Of a stretch of 64,000 bases of DNA, positions 9,247 through 17,132 are shown one piece after another (the stretch's first letter is position 1; each line of letters starts with the position of its first letter). The stretch spans positions 855,105 through 919,104 of the forward strand of contig JADJTG010000002.1 in assembly GCA_016711285.1 (NCBI GenBank), in the 5' to 3' direction. The notes under the pieces were generated by a model, which was given only the letters and a program-made list of their open reading frames with translations, was not told where the DNA came from and searched no databases. The position numbers and the translations under genes were made by a program. Source of the stretch: Sphingobacteriales bacterium (GTDB lineage Bacteria > Bacteroidota > Bacteroidia > Chitinophagales > UBA2359).

Positions 9247-9279
9247 AAAAAAACGACCGATGCCTCTCGGCGTCGGTCG
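9245..9279 (-). terminator. Terminator for the minus-strand outer-membrane protein gene
   Basis: An 11-bp stem (9254-9264 with 9269-9279, GC-rich, 4-base loop) is followed, read on the minus strand, by a run of T residues. It ends transcription coming from the gene at 9435-10631 and lies directly after the nitroreductase stop. Confidence 0.8.
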
Positions 9280-9434
9280 CAGCATAGCTCACATCAAAAA
9301 GTTAAACCTTCAAAACCTATCATATAGACTGTTTTTTTTAATAAAGTCACAAAAAAACAGTCATAAATATTTAAAATGTTGTTTATTTTAAATAAAACAA
9401 ATAACAAACCGCCGTCACCGGGATAGCTTTTTGT

Positions 9435-10631
9435 TTATTTTCTGCCCAAAGTAGCCGACAAATTGATTTCGGCACTAATGCCTATAAAGGGTTTTAGTTT
9501 GATTTCTTTGTCTTTGCTGAGGTTATCTTTATTTTGTTCAATAAAAGTTGCTCCTGCATTGATGCGTACAAATTGCAAAGCACGATACCCCAGTGCCAAA
9601 TAAAAAGGTCGTTTGATAAAAGGGCCACTCATGACCTGATTATTGTCGTCTTTGAGGTCGGTGATGAAAACACCTGTGGAGATGGCAGTATTTTTGAAAA
9701 ATGCCGGAGCCAATGCAGACCCCGAAAAAGGTATAGATACGCCCACAAAAGGAGCCGAAGCAGTAGAAACATCAGTGCCGTCATTATTGAGATATATTCC
9801 ACCATAGCCTACATTTACTGCCAAATAGTTGCGCGTGGACTCTACGGGATAACTGGCAATATCGCTGCTACCCTGAAAAGCATACAAATCATTTTTGAGA
9901 TAAGAGCCGAGTTCTTCGTTGAGGATTTTGTTCAACTCTTCCACCTGCTGATTAGCTCCCAATAATTTTTCGGTGCTTTTTTTCATGTTTTTATCTTCTT
10001 TCTGCTCTTTATCCTTGATATCCAACTTAAAATCAATAGCTTGTTCGGATTTACTAATCTGACGCAACTTTTGCGAAATTATGGTAGAGTAGCCATCAAA
10101 CGGCATATCATACATACTCTTGTGATTAGACAATCCTTTTTTTGTTATTGTGTTCAGTTCGCGCAATACTGTTTTGCGGTTTTTATTCATACGCAAATGG
10201 TTGCCTTTTGCCACAAAGGTAGATTGCAGGTATTTATTCATAGACTGCACAATTTCTTTGCGGGCAGCCTCTTTGTTTTTATTGTCAGCAACTTTATAAT
10301 TACTGAGTTTAAAATCATAATTATTGCTGCTACGCAATTTATAGTTCACAGGGATTTCAAATTGGTTGCCTTTATTGGTAACACTGCGTGTCCAACGGTT
10401 GATGTATAAAGGACTGCGATGCTTGCCGGCTTTAAAAATTTCAATTTGCACCATGTCCGTTGTTTGGGTTATTTCGCCATTTACAATAAAGTTGGTTTCG
10501 GCGGGCAATTCGTTTCCTTTATTAAATAAATTGCGTTCGCGGTCGTACAAAATGGTTTCGTATTGTGCTTGCAGCCCCCAAGAAAACAAGAAGAGAGCCA
10601 ATAAGGTCAAAAATGATTTTCTGATACTCAT
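9435..10631 (-). CDS. Secreted or outer-membrane protein of unknown function
   Basis: I do not recognise this 398-residue protein. A signal peptide of about 22 residues ends in LQAQ. Residues 30-120 look like a beta-rich domain with repeated TNFIVNGEIT-type strands, residues 120-250 are charged and helical with coiled-coil character, and the last 140 residues read as short alternating strands (AVNVGYGGIYL, PFYLALGYRAL, FIGISAEINLSA), suggesting a small C-terminal barrel or beta-sandwich domain. It lies downstream of, and in the same orientation as, an ECF sigma factor and a short ORF, separated from them by a 287-base AT-rich gap. Placement in the outer membrane is inferred. Confidence 0.75.
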   Translation of the reverse strand: MSIRKSFLTLLALFLFSWGLQAQYETILYDRERNLFNKGNELPAETNFIVNGEITQTTDMVQIEIFKAGKHRSPLYINRWTRSVTNKGNQFEIPVNYKLRSSNNYDFKLSNYKVADNKNKEAARKEIVQSMNKYLQSTFVAKGNHLRMNKNRKTVLRELNTITKKGLSNHKSMYDMPFDGYSTIISQKLRQISKSEQAIDFKLDIKDKEQKEDKNMKKSTEKLLGANQQVEELNKILNEELGSYLKNDLYAFQGSSDIASYPVESTRNYLAVNVGYGGIYLNNDGTDVSTASAPFVGVSIPFSGSALAPAFFKNTAISTGVFITDLKDDNNQVMSGPFIKRPFYLALGYRALQFVRINAGATFIEQNKDNLSKDKEIKLKPFIGISAEINLSATLGRK

Positions 10632-10918
10632 AATAAAAAATAATTAGTTTTAGATGAAGTAAAATAAAGAATTATAAATAAAATATACACAGCTCCTATA
10701 TATAGAACAATCTTTTTATCTAAATATTTAAAACTCAAAACATACGCATAAATTCAAATATAGCGGTGTTTAAAAGTATCGTTGTTGTTATAAAAAAACG
10801 ATTAGGTAATAATGATGAAGTAATTTGTCGAAAAAAAAAACATTTCAACAATGCTGTATAGTGGCAAAAATAACATTTGACACAAAAGCAAATGGGGGTG
10901 GGCAATCGGGGAATAATA
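10632..10918. other. AT-rich intergenic stretch
   Basis: This 287-base gap between the outer-membrane protein gene and the short ORF is very AT-rich. I see no convincing gene, hairpin terminator or promoter box in it. Confidence 0.5.
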
Positions 10919-11176
10919 TTAATCGGTCGGAGGGTCATTATCCGAAGAGCGTTCACCGGCAGATTTATCGTTTTTATACATATCCCGTAGCATATTTTTG
11001 TAAGAAAGTGCCTGCTTAATAGTAAACAAGTCCACCACTTCAGTTACATATTTCAGTAACGAAATGGAGTGCATCACTTGTTTTTTCAGCGATTCGGGGG
11101 CTTTTATTTCCGCGTCTAACTGTTCAAAAATATTAGGTCTGGTTTGCATGGCGATTCTTTGGTTAAAATGAGACAC
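10919..11176 (-). CDS. Short protein encoded behind the ECF sigma factor
   Basis: This 85-residue protein (GTG start at 11176; the ATG at 11149 would give 76 residues beginning MQTRPNIFEQL) follows the sigma factor gene after 37 bases on the same strand. It is soluble and mostly helical, with an acidic disordered tail rich in Ser, Asp and Pro. No zinc-binding or membrane segment typical of a zinc-finger anti-sigma factor is seen. The position suggests a modulator of the sigma factor, but this rests on context alone. It matches no family I know. Confidence 0.6.
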   Translation of the reverse strand: MSHFNQRIAMQTRPNIFEQLDAEIKAPESLKKQVMHSISLLKYVTEVVDLFTIKQALSYKNMLRDMYKNDKSAGERSSDNDPPTD

Positions 11177-11213
11177 ATAAAGAAGAAGTTAAGTTTCATT
11201 TTCGGATAATTTT

Positions 11214-11807
11214 TTAAAAAATATTTAAGTCTTTATCCTTTTGAAATAACTCATAAATACGATTTCTGGCTCTCAATAGCCGCATTTTTACGGCACTTTG
11301 TGATACATTAATGGTATCTGCTATGTCTTTCACACCTAAATCATCTTGATACTTCATCAACAGAACGGCTCTTTCCTCCGGTGTTATTTGCTGCAGGTAC
11401 TCTCGTAATTTGGAAATTTTTATATCGTATAAAATTTGCTTTTCTATATCCAAATTAGATTTATCCTCTATATCATCGGTTATTTCTTCTTCTTCTAAAA
11501 CGGATACAAGCTGGCGGCTTTTCTTTTTTAAAAAATTAATACTTTCGTTATAAGTAATGCGATAAATCCAAGTAGCAAAAGAGGCTTGTTGTTTAAATGC
11601 GGATAAACTGGTAAATATTTTTATAAAAATATTATGCGACAAATCTTTGGCATCTTCCTCATTTTGTGTCATAGAATGTGTTTTCCTGTAAATTTTATCT
11701 GCATATCTATTATACAACTCTTCAAAGCAGTCAGATTGCTTATCCTCCACTATGAGTTTTATAATATCTTCATCGGATAATTTTTTTAAATCTCTACGGA
11801 ACGACAT
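11214..11807 (-). CDS. RNA polymerase ECF-type sigma factor
   Basis: This 197-residue protein is an extracytoplasmic-function sigma factor. Region 2 lies at about residues 25-95, with the core-binding and -10 recognition segments (FEELYNRYADKIYR, ATWIYRITYNESINFLKK). Region 4 lies at about 135-190, with the helix-turn-helix ending in SQSAVKMRLLRARNRI. The linker is acidic. Many Bacteroidota ECF factors work with a membrane anti-sigma factor; here only a short soluble ORF follows. ruvB lies upstream on the same strand after a 56-base gap, so shared transcription is possible. Confidence 0.93.
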   Translation of the reverse strand: MSFRRDLKKLSDEDIIKLIVEDKQSDCFEELYNRYADKIYRKTHSMTQNEEDAKDLSHNIFIKIFTSLSAFKQQASFATWIYRITYNESINFLKKKSRQLVSVLEEEEITDDIEDKSNLDIEKQILYDIKISKLREYLQQITPEERAVLLMKYQDDLGVKDIADTINVSQSAVKMRLLRARNRIYELFQKDKDLNIF

Positions 11808-11863
11808 TCAATGAAAGGGTCTAAACTTTTATTGTACTTTTTAGATAACTGAAACAAAAATGG

Positions 11864-12913
11864 TCACTGATTTGTGAACAAAAATCCTTGATTATTATTT
11901 AAAAAAGAGAGCGGTATTTCTTTGTCTAAATGTTTGTATGCCATCTCGGTGGCTTCTCTGCCGCGCGGTGTGCGCTTCAGGTAGCCCTCCTTTATCAAAA
12001 ATGGCTCATAGACTTCTTCCAGTGTACCGGCTTCTTCGCTTACGGCAGTGGCTATGGTAGTGATACCAACCGGGCCACCGCCGAACTTATCAATGATAGT
12101 GGACAAAATACGGTTGTCCATTTCATCTAATCCGTGCTCATCTACATTGAGTGCTTCAAGGGATATGCGAGCGATGGATAAATCTATGTTTCCGTTTCCT
12201 TTTATTTGGGCAAAGTCGCGCACACGGCGCAGCAAGGCATTGGCAATACGCGGAGTGCCGCGGCTACGTCTTGCTATTTCATACGCGCCCTCTGTTTCGA
12301 TGGGAGTTTGGAGTAAATATGCCGAGCGGTTTACGATTTTTATCAGCGTATCTACGTCGTAGTATTCCATACGGCAGGTGATACCGAAGCGCGAGCGCAT
12401 AGGTGCCGACAATAAGCCGGAGCGTGTGGTAGCTCCTACTAATGTAAACGGATTGAGGTTGATTTGAATGGAGCGAGCATTGGGACCGCTGTCAATCATA
12501 ATATCAATTGTAAAATCCTCCATTGCCGCATACAAGTATTCTTCTATTACTTTTCCCAAACGGTGTATTTCATCTATAAACAACACATCGTTGGGCTGTA
12601 AATTGGTAAGTAAACCAGCTAAATCACCGGGTTTTTCGAGTACGGGACCCGATGTGATTTTGATACCGACTCCCAACTCGTTGGCAACAATATGAGAGAG
12701 GGTGGTTTTTCCTAATCCGGGTGGCCCGTGAAGCAACACATGGTCAAGGGCTTCGCCGCGCCGTTTGGCTGCTTCTATAAAAATTTTAAGGTTATCCACC
12801 ATTTTTTCCTGCCCTGTAAAATCAAGAAATTGTTTAGGACGCAAGGCACGCTCTAATTCCTGCTCTTCGGAGCTGAGTGTATTATTTTTTTGATGAAACG
12901 GAGATGTACTCAT
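11864..12913 (-). CDS. ruvB: Holliday junction branch-migration ATPase RuvB
   Basis: RuvB is the hexameric motor that drives Holliday junction migration with RuvA. All core motifs are present: Walker A (GPPGLGKTTL, about residues 60-69), Walker B (DVLFIDEIHRL), sensor 1 (LVGATTRSG), the arginine finger region (SRFGI) and the winged-helix C terminus (LKRTPRGREAT). An ATG at 12913 gives 349 residues, the normal size; an upstream TTG in frame at 12931 is less likely. ruvA and ruvC are not in the window. An AT-rich region of more than 900 bases separates it from rho, which is transcribed away from it. Confidence 0.97.
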   Translation of the reverse strand: MSTSPFHQKNNTLSSEEQELERALRPKQFLDFTGQEKMVDNLKIFIEAAKRRGEALDHVLLHGPPGLGKTTLSHIVANELGVGIKITSGPVLEKPGDLAGLLTNLQPNDVLFIDEIHRLGKVIEEYLYAAMEDFTIDIMIDSGPNARSIQINLNPFTLVGATTRSGLLSAPMRSRFGITCRMEYYDVDTLIKIVNRSAYLLQTPIETEGAYEIARRSRGTPRIANALLRRVRDFAQIKGNGNIDLSIARISLEALNVDEHGLDEMDNRILSTIIDKFGGGPVGITTIATAVSEEAGTLEEVYEPFLIKEGYLKRTPRGREATEMAYKHLDKEIPLSFLNNNQGFLFTNQ

Positions 12914-13127
12914 AGGTATTTCAGGTCGCAAAAAATGAATTTGCTGTCATTGAATTCACTAAAAACGATAACAAATATATGTTATACCATCAACAAATTT
13001 AAATAAATTTGACTTTTATTTTGGCAAAATCCTAAAAATCAATATAATTAATTTATTATCAGTTATTTGTAAATAATTTTCAAAAGAAATAATATTGATA
13101 CGATATAAACATATTTTAGGCATTTTT

Positions 13128-13158
13128 TTTGCTTGTATCAGAAAATAAATTATCTTTG
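13128..13158 (+). promoter_or_regulatory. Full consensus promoter upstream of rho
   Basis: TTTG at 13128-13131, a 19-base spacer and TATCTTTG at 13151-13158 match the Bacteroidota -33/-7 consensus exactly. This is the best promoter in the window. Confidence 0.7.
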
Positions 13159-13369
13159 TGCTATTCTTCAGCTAATACGGCGCATTTTTTATTAAAACAT
13201 TGCCGTTATTTTCAGTGTTATTTTTTTACGATAGACATTATAATTGTGTATATTTTGTAGATAGATTCCATAACTATACTTCAAAATCTTACTAAATTCA
13301 ACCATATAAATTCAGCTTTTGTATTATTTTCAGTTACTCAAATTCAATTTATTTTTGACTATCTTTGTA

Positions 13370-13377
13370 TAAGTTCT
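13370..13377 (+). promoter_or_regulatory. Second -7 box upstream of rho
   Basis: TATCTTTG lies 475 bases before the rho start codon. The -33 position holds only T-rich sequence, so this is a weaker candidate than the one at 13128-13158. Confidence 0.45.
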
Positions 13378-13852
13378 GTACAACAGATTGTGTTTTTATT
13401 TACTGAAATATAATTATTTACATATTTTAATAAAAATACATATAAAAAAAACACAACAACTTGTATTTTTAAAAGTATTTAGATTTGGTGTTATCTTTTT
13501 TATGTATAAAATAATCAGGCAGGAAAGCATCACAGCTATTCAGTAAGCTACAAAACAATAATACAAAAAATTTAAACCAAATATGCAGTGTGATATTCTT
13601 ATACACTCATAAAAAATTATTTTTCGTTCATTTTCATAATCATACACAAGGCGGATAATATTTTATTCCTTACCATTCATCTGATTATTTACATCATTTT
13701 TTTACATTTTTTTTTAAAAAGTATATTATTAAACAAAAACATATTCGGTAAAAAATTATTACCGATTTGGGAGTTGCTACTATAATACACCTTTTTTATA
13801 CTGATACCATATTTTATTCATCCAATCATTTATCACAATTTAATTTCTTTTT

Positions 13853-15868
13853 ATGTACGACATCTTGCAACTAAATGACATGTTGCTGCCAGAGCTTCAA
13901 GAGATAGCAGAAAGTTTAGAAGTGAAAAATCCGAACAAACTTGAAAAACAAGACCTTATTTTTGAAATATTAGATCGTCAAGCTGTTAATCCGGAAGCTA
14001 TCGAAAAAATAAAAAATAAAAAACAACAACAACAAAATAGTAATAAACATCTTAAACCTGCCGCTCCGGACCATAATAATAAAAAGAACCCGACAAAAGA
14101 GCGTGCTGCCGCTCCGCCTCCTCATAACAACGACAAAGGCAAGAAACAACATTCGCCTTCGCCTCAGGAGATGCCGACAACAACAATGGAAATTTTTGCC
14201 GAATCTACCCCACCAACCGAAAAAGAATCTGCAACTCCTGCTGCTCAAAAACAGCGCAAACATATACCTCGTAAGCCACAGGGTGCGGAATCGATGCAAT
14301 TAGAACAATCTCGTCAAAAACCGCTGCCGCCTATTTTCAAGCAGGACATAAACTTCGTATCGCCGCCTGCCACCACAGAAAGCACGCCGCCACCTCCTAC
14401 ACCACCACCTGCCAATACAGCAGAAAATTCGCCTGCATCAACTCCGGAAACTCCGCCTGCCGTTGCCAAAACCGATAAAAAAAACAAAGAGTTTATCAAC
14501 GCATCTAAACTAATGCAAGAGCCGATAGCTTTAGGAGGCTCTAAATCTACACCACCTACGCCGCCTACTGCCACCAATATCGTAGCACTCATTGAACCCG
14601 AACAACGCAAAGTGCAGCCGCAACAACCGGCAGGCAATCATCGCCAACAGCAACAAAACCAACAGCAAAATCAGCAGCCCAGACAACAGCAACAACAAAA
14701 TCAGCAGCAGCAACAAAAAAACAACAAAAAAGAGTCTATTTTTGATGTAGAGTTTGATGGCGTAATTAAAGCAAGCGGTGTGCTGGAAATGATGGCAGAA
14801 AATTACGGATTTTTGCGCTCGGTGGACTATAACTACCTCTCTTCGCCCGATGATGTGTATGTGTCGGCTTCGCAGGTAAAGTTATTCGGATTAAAAACAG
14901 GAGATACAGTGCAGGGTTCGGTGCGCCCACCCAAAGACGGCGAACGCTACTTTGCTTTGCTGCGCGTGGACAGCATCAACGGCAGAAGCCCTGAAGAAGT
15001 ACGCGACCGTGTTACATTTGATTATCTCACACCTTTGTTTCCACAAGAAAAATTTCGCTTGGAAACTACTGCCGACAAAATACCAACTCGTGTAATTGAT
15101 CTGTTTTCGCCCATCGGCAAAGGACAGCGCGGCTTGATAGTGGCGCAACCCAAAACCGGAAAAACATTTTTGCTCAAAGATGTAGCCAATGCCATTGCTA
15201 CTAACCACCCCGAAGCCTATCTGATTGTATTGCTCATTGACGAACGCCCCGAAGAGGTGACAGATATGCAGCGCAGCGTACACGCCGAAGTGGTAGCTTC
15301 TACCTTCGATGAACCCGCCGAAAAACATGTAAAAGTGGCAGAAATTGTGTTAAAAAAAGCAAAACGTTTGGTAGAGTGTGGGCAAGATGTAGTGATTTTG
15401 CTGGATTCTATCACGCGCTTGGCACGCGCCTACAATACGGTAGCACCGGCATCGGGCAAGGTATTGTCGGGCGGTGTAGAAGCCAATGCGCTCCACAAAC
15501 CAAAGCAGTTTTTCGGAGCAGCCCGCAATATCGAAGGCGGCGGCTCACTCACCATTTTAGCCACCGCCCTCATTGATACCGGCTCGCGTATGGACGAGGT
15601 AATCTTTGAGGAATTTAAAGGAACGGGTAATATGGAATTGCAACTCGACCGCCGTTTATCCAACCGCCGTATTTATCCGGCAGTGAATTTGATAGCCTCC
15701 GGCACGCGCCGCGAAGACCTATTGCTGGAGCGCGATGTATTGCAAAAAATGTGGGTTTTGCGCAATCACCTCTCGGATATGACCACCGAAGAAGCGATGG
15801 ATTTTGTGTACAAACGCCTCAAAGATACACGCTCCAACGCCGAGTTTTTATTTTCTATGAATGGCTAA
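13853..15868 (+). CDS. rho: Transcription termination factor Rho with large disordered insertion
   Basis: Rho is the hexameric RNA-dependent ATPase that ends many transcripts. At 671 residues it is about 250 longer than E. coli Rho. The Rho N-terminal helical domain covers residues 1-50. Residues 57-295 are a low-complexity insertion, first Lys/Pro/Thr/Ala-rich, then Gln/Asn-rich (about 255-295). The RNA-binding cold-shock-like domain follows (ESIFDVEFDGVI, FLRSVDYNYL), then the ATPase core with the P-loop QPKTGKT near 431-437, Walker B VVILLDSITRLARAYNT and the Q/R-loop region. A similar disordered insertion in the Rho of Bacteroides thetaiotaomicron has been reported to drive condensate formation. 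A very long leader precedes the gene. Confidence 0.97.
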   Translation: MYDILQLNDMLLPELQEIAESLEVKNPNKLEKQDLIFEILDRQAVNPEAIEKIKNKKQQQQNSNKHLKPAAPDHNNKKNPTKERAAAPPPHNNDKGKKQHSPSPQEMPTTTMEIFAESTPPTEKESATPAAQKQRKHIPRKPQGAESMQLEQSRQKPLPPIFKQDINFVSPPATTESTPPPPTPPPANTAENSPASTPETPPAVAKTDKKNKEFINASKLMQEPIALGGSKSTPPTPPTATNIVALIEPEQRKVQPQQPAGNHRQQQQNQQQNQQPRQQQQQNQQQQQKNNKKESIFDVEFDGVIKASGVLEMMAENYGFLRSVDYNYLSSPDDVYVSASQVKLFGLKTGDTVQGSVRPPKDGERYFALLRVDSINGRSPEEVRDRVTFDYLTPLFPQEKFRLETTADKIPTRVIDLFSPIGKGQRGLIVAQPKTGKTFLLKDVANAIATNHPEAYLIVLLIDERPEEVTDMQRSVHAEVVASTFDEPAEKHVKVAEIVLKKAKRLVECGQDVVILLDSITRLARAYNTVAPASGKVLSGGVEANALHKPKQFFGAARNIEGGGSLTILATALIDTGSRMDEVIFEEFKGTGNMELQLDRRLSNRRIYPAVNLIASGTRREDLLLERDVLQKMWVLRNHLSDMTTEEAMDFVYKRLKDTRSNAEFLFSMNG

Positions 15869-15901
15869 ATTTAAATTAAAAGGATTTTTTTAATAAAAAA
15901 A

Positions 15902-15932
15902 TTGCTTATTCAAGAGCAAAAGCCTATCTTTG
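15902..15932 (+). promoter_or_regulatory. Promoter of rpmH
   Basis: TTG at 15902-15904, a 20-base spacer and TATCTTTG at 15925-15932 form a good Bacteroidota promoter 71 bases before rpmH. Confidence 0.65.
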
Positions 15933-16002
15933 CCGACCTTTTGGCACAAAAGGAAATAGAAACAACAATATTGTATAAAAAATTAATAAATAGTTTGAAG
16001 CG

Positions 16003-16158
16003 ATGAAACGGACTTATCAACCCTCGCGTAGAAAGAGAACCAACAAACACGGTTTCAGAAAACGTATGGCAAGCAAAAATGGTCGCCGTGTGTTGGCAGC
16101 ACGCCGTGCCAAAGGCAGACACAAATTGACGGTTTCTGACGAAAGACGTTTGAAATAA
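16003..16158 (+). CDS. rpmH: Large ribosomal subunit protein bL34
   Basis: This 51-residue, highly basic protein is bL34 of the large ribosomal subunit. It begins MKRTYQPSRRKRTNKHGFRK and ends RHKLTVSDERRLK, matching the family along its whole length. As in most bacteria it heads the rpmH-rnpA-yidD group. It has its own promoter at 15902-15932. A long imperfect hairpin lies between it and rnpA and could cut transcript levels for the downstream genes, which need far less expression than a ribosomal protein. Confidence 0.97.
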   Translation: MKRTYQPSRRKRTNKHGFRKRMASKNGRRVLAARRAKGRHKLTVSDERRLK

Positions 16159-16192
16159 TCACTGCTGCTCACTGAGCTTATATTTTTTATCC

Positions 16193-16303
16193 AGACTTTC
16201 GCTTGACGGCTTAGTTGATAAACAAAAAAGGGAGTGTTTTTTTGACAAGCATCTCCATACATTTTTGTTTATCCATTGTTTAAGTTGCTTCAAGCGAAAG
16301 TCT
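16193..16303. repeat. 111-bp imperfect palindrome between rpmH and rnpA
   Basis: The outer arms 16193-16206 and 16290-16303 are a perfect 14-bp inverted repeat, and the inner arms 16217-16228 and 16262-16273 are a perfect 12-bp one. A short further pairing (ggag with ctcc) is possible in the middle. A T-rich tract follows the right arm. It can fold as one long RNA hairpin and may act as an attenuator or terminator after rpmH; a small inserted element is the alternative. The rest of the 310-base gap up to rnpA is AT-rich with nothing else visible. Confidence 0.65.
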
Positions 16304-16468
16304 TGTTTTTTTACTATCTCACAAAAAAAATTATCACCAATACAATAATTGTCATTTTTTGGTGTTTTTTTTCTGTATCATTTTTTTATACCTTATACCT
16401 TTCCCTTTGTTTAAAAATTTACTTAGACAAGGGAGTGATTTTATTGTTGATATTTTTGTATAAAAAAT

Positions 16469-16903
16469 ATGAAAACTGCTGCCTCACCTTCCTATCGCTT
16501 GCCGCGCCATAGCAAACTCAAAAGCCGCTACATACTGCAAGCTCTTTTTCAACAAAAACAAAAAGGGAAAAATTTTTATCCGCTTCGTGTGGTGTGGTAC
16601 GCTCAAAGCAATTAAACAGCACAGGTGCAAATAGTAGTTTCTGTTTCAAAAAGACTATATCCCCTCGCTACGGCTCGCAACCGTTTCAAACGCCAACTCC
16701 GCGAAGCCTATCGCTTGCAACAATACCTTTTACAAGATACACTTACGCTCAAAAAGCCTCATTCATTGGCTTTGATGTTGCTGTATATCGGCAAAGAGGA
16801 AGCACCTTTTTCTCTTATTTACCGCCAAACAAATGTTGCTTTGCAGCACATTTGCCAACAACTGAATTATCAACTACCCAATGCTACAACAACATTATAC
16901 TAA
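16469..16903 (+). pseudogene. rnpA: Ribonuclease P protein component, interrupted by an in-frame TAA
   Basis: RnpA is the protein subunit of RNase P, which trims the 5' ends of tRNAs. The ATG at 16469 opens a frame of 48 codons with the family N terminus (LPRHSKLKSRYILQALF, FYPLRVVWYAQ), then a TAA at 16613-16615. The same frame continues without shift into the rest of the protein (VQIVVSVSKRLYPLATARN, then the RNR-type motif RNRFKRQLREAYR) and ends at 16903. With the stop read through the product would be 144 residues, a normal size. The gene is essential in bacteria, so a sequence error, a strain mutation or readthrough must explain the stop. It overlaps yidD by 23 bases. Confidence 0.9.
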
Positions 16904-17120
16904 ATCTTGGGCGGTGCGCATGGTGCAATGTTGTATTCGTTGGTATCAGAAATTTATATCGCCGCTCTCGCCGCCTTCTTGTCGTTATATGCCCACCTGC
17001 TCGCAGTATGCTTGGGAAGCCGTCGAAAAGCACGGCTTTTGGAAAGGTATTAAATTGAGCGTCAAACGCTTGGCTTCGTGCCACCCCTGGGGCGGCAGCG
17101 GCTACGACCCCGTTCCTTAA
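16881..17120 (+). CDS. yidD: Membrane protein insertion efficiency factor YidD
   Basis: This 79-residue protein is YidD, which helps YidC insert proteins into the inner membrane. The diagnostic cysteine-containing motif (CRYMPTCSQYAWEAVEKHG, about residues 35-53) and the C-terminal HPWGGSGYDPVP are intact. A short amphipathic helix at the N terminus fits membrane association. It overlaps the end of rnpA by 23 bases, the usual arrangement. The expected yidC neighbour is absent; the next gene runs on the opposite strand and its stop lies only 12 bases away. Confidence 0.95.
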   Translation: MLQQHYTKSWAVRMVQCCIRWYQKFISPLSPPSCRYMPTCSQYAWEAVEKHGFWKGIKLSVKRLASCHPWGGSGYDPVP

Positions 17121-17132
17121 TGCTCCCAAAAA

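Larger units (their letters stand above)
12914..13852. other. Long AT-rich region between ruvB and rho
   Basis: This stretch of over 900 bases is extremely AT-rich and has no convincing reading frame. It holds two forward promoter boxes at 13128-13158 and 13370-13377, which would give the rho transcript a leader of roughly 470 or 690 bases. An imperfect inverted repeat lies near 13175-13210. I see no recognisable RNA family. The ruvB promoter should lie at its left edge, but I could not identify it. Confidence 0.6.

Noticed and set aside
14314..14637. Reverse-strand ORFs inside the rho insertion
   Set aside because: They are shadows of the Pro/Gln-rich repeats in rho.
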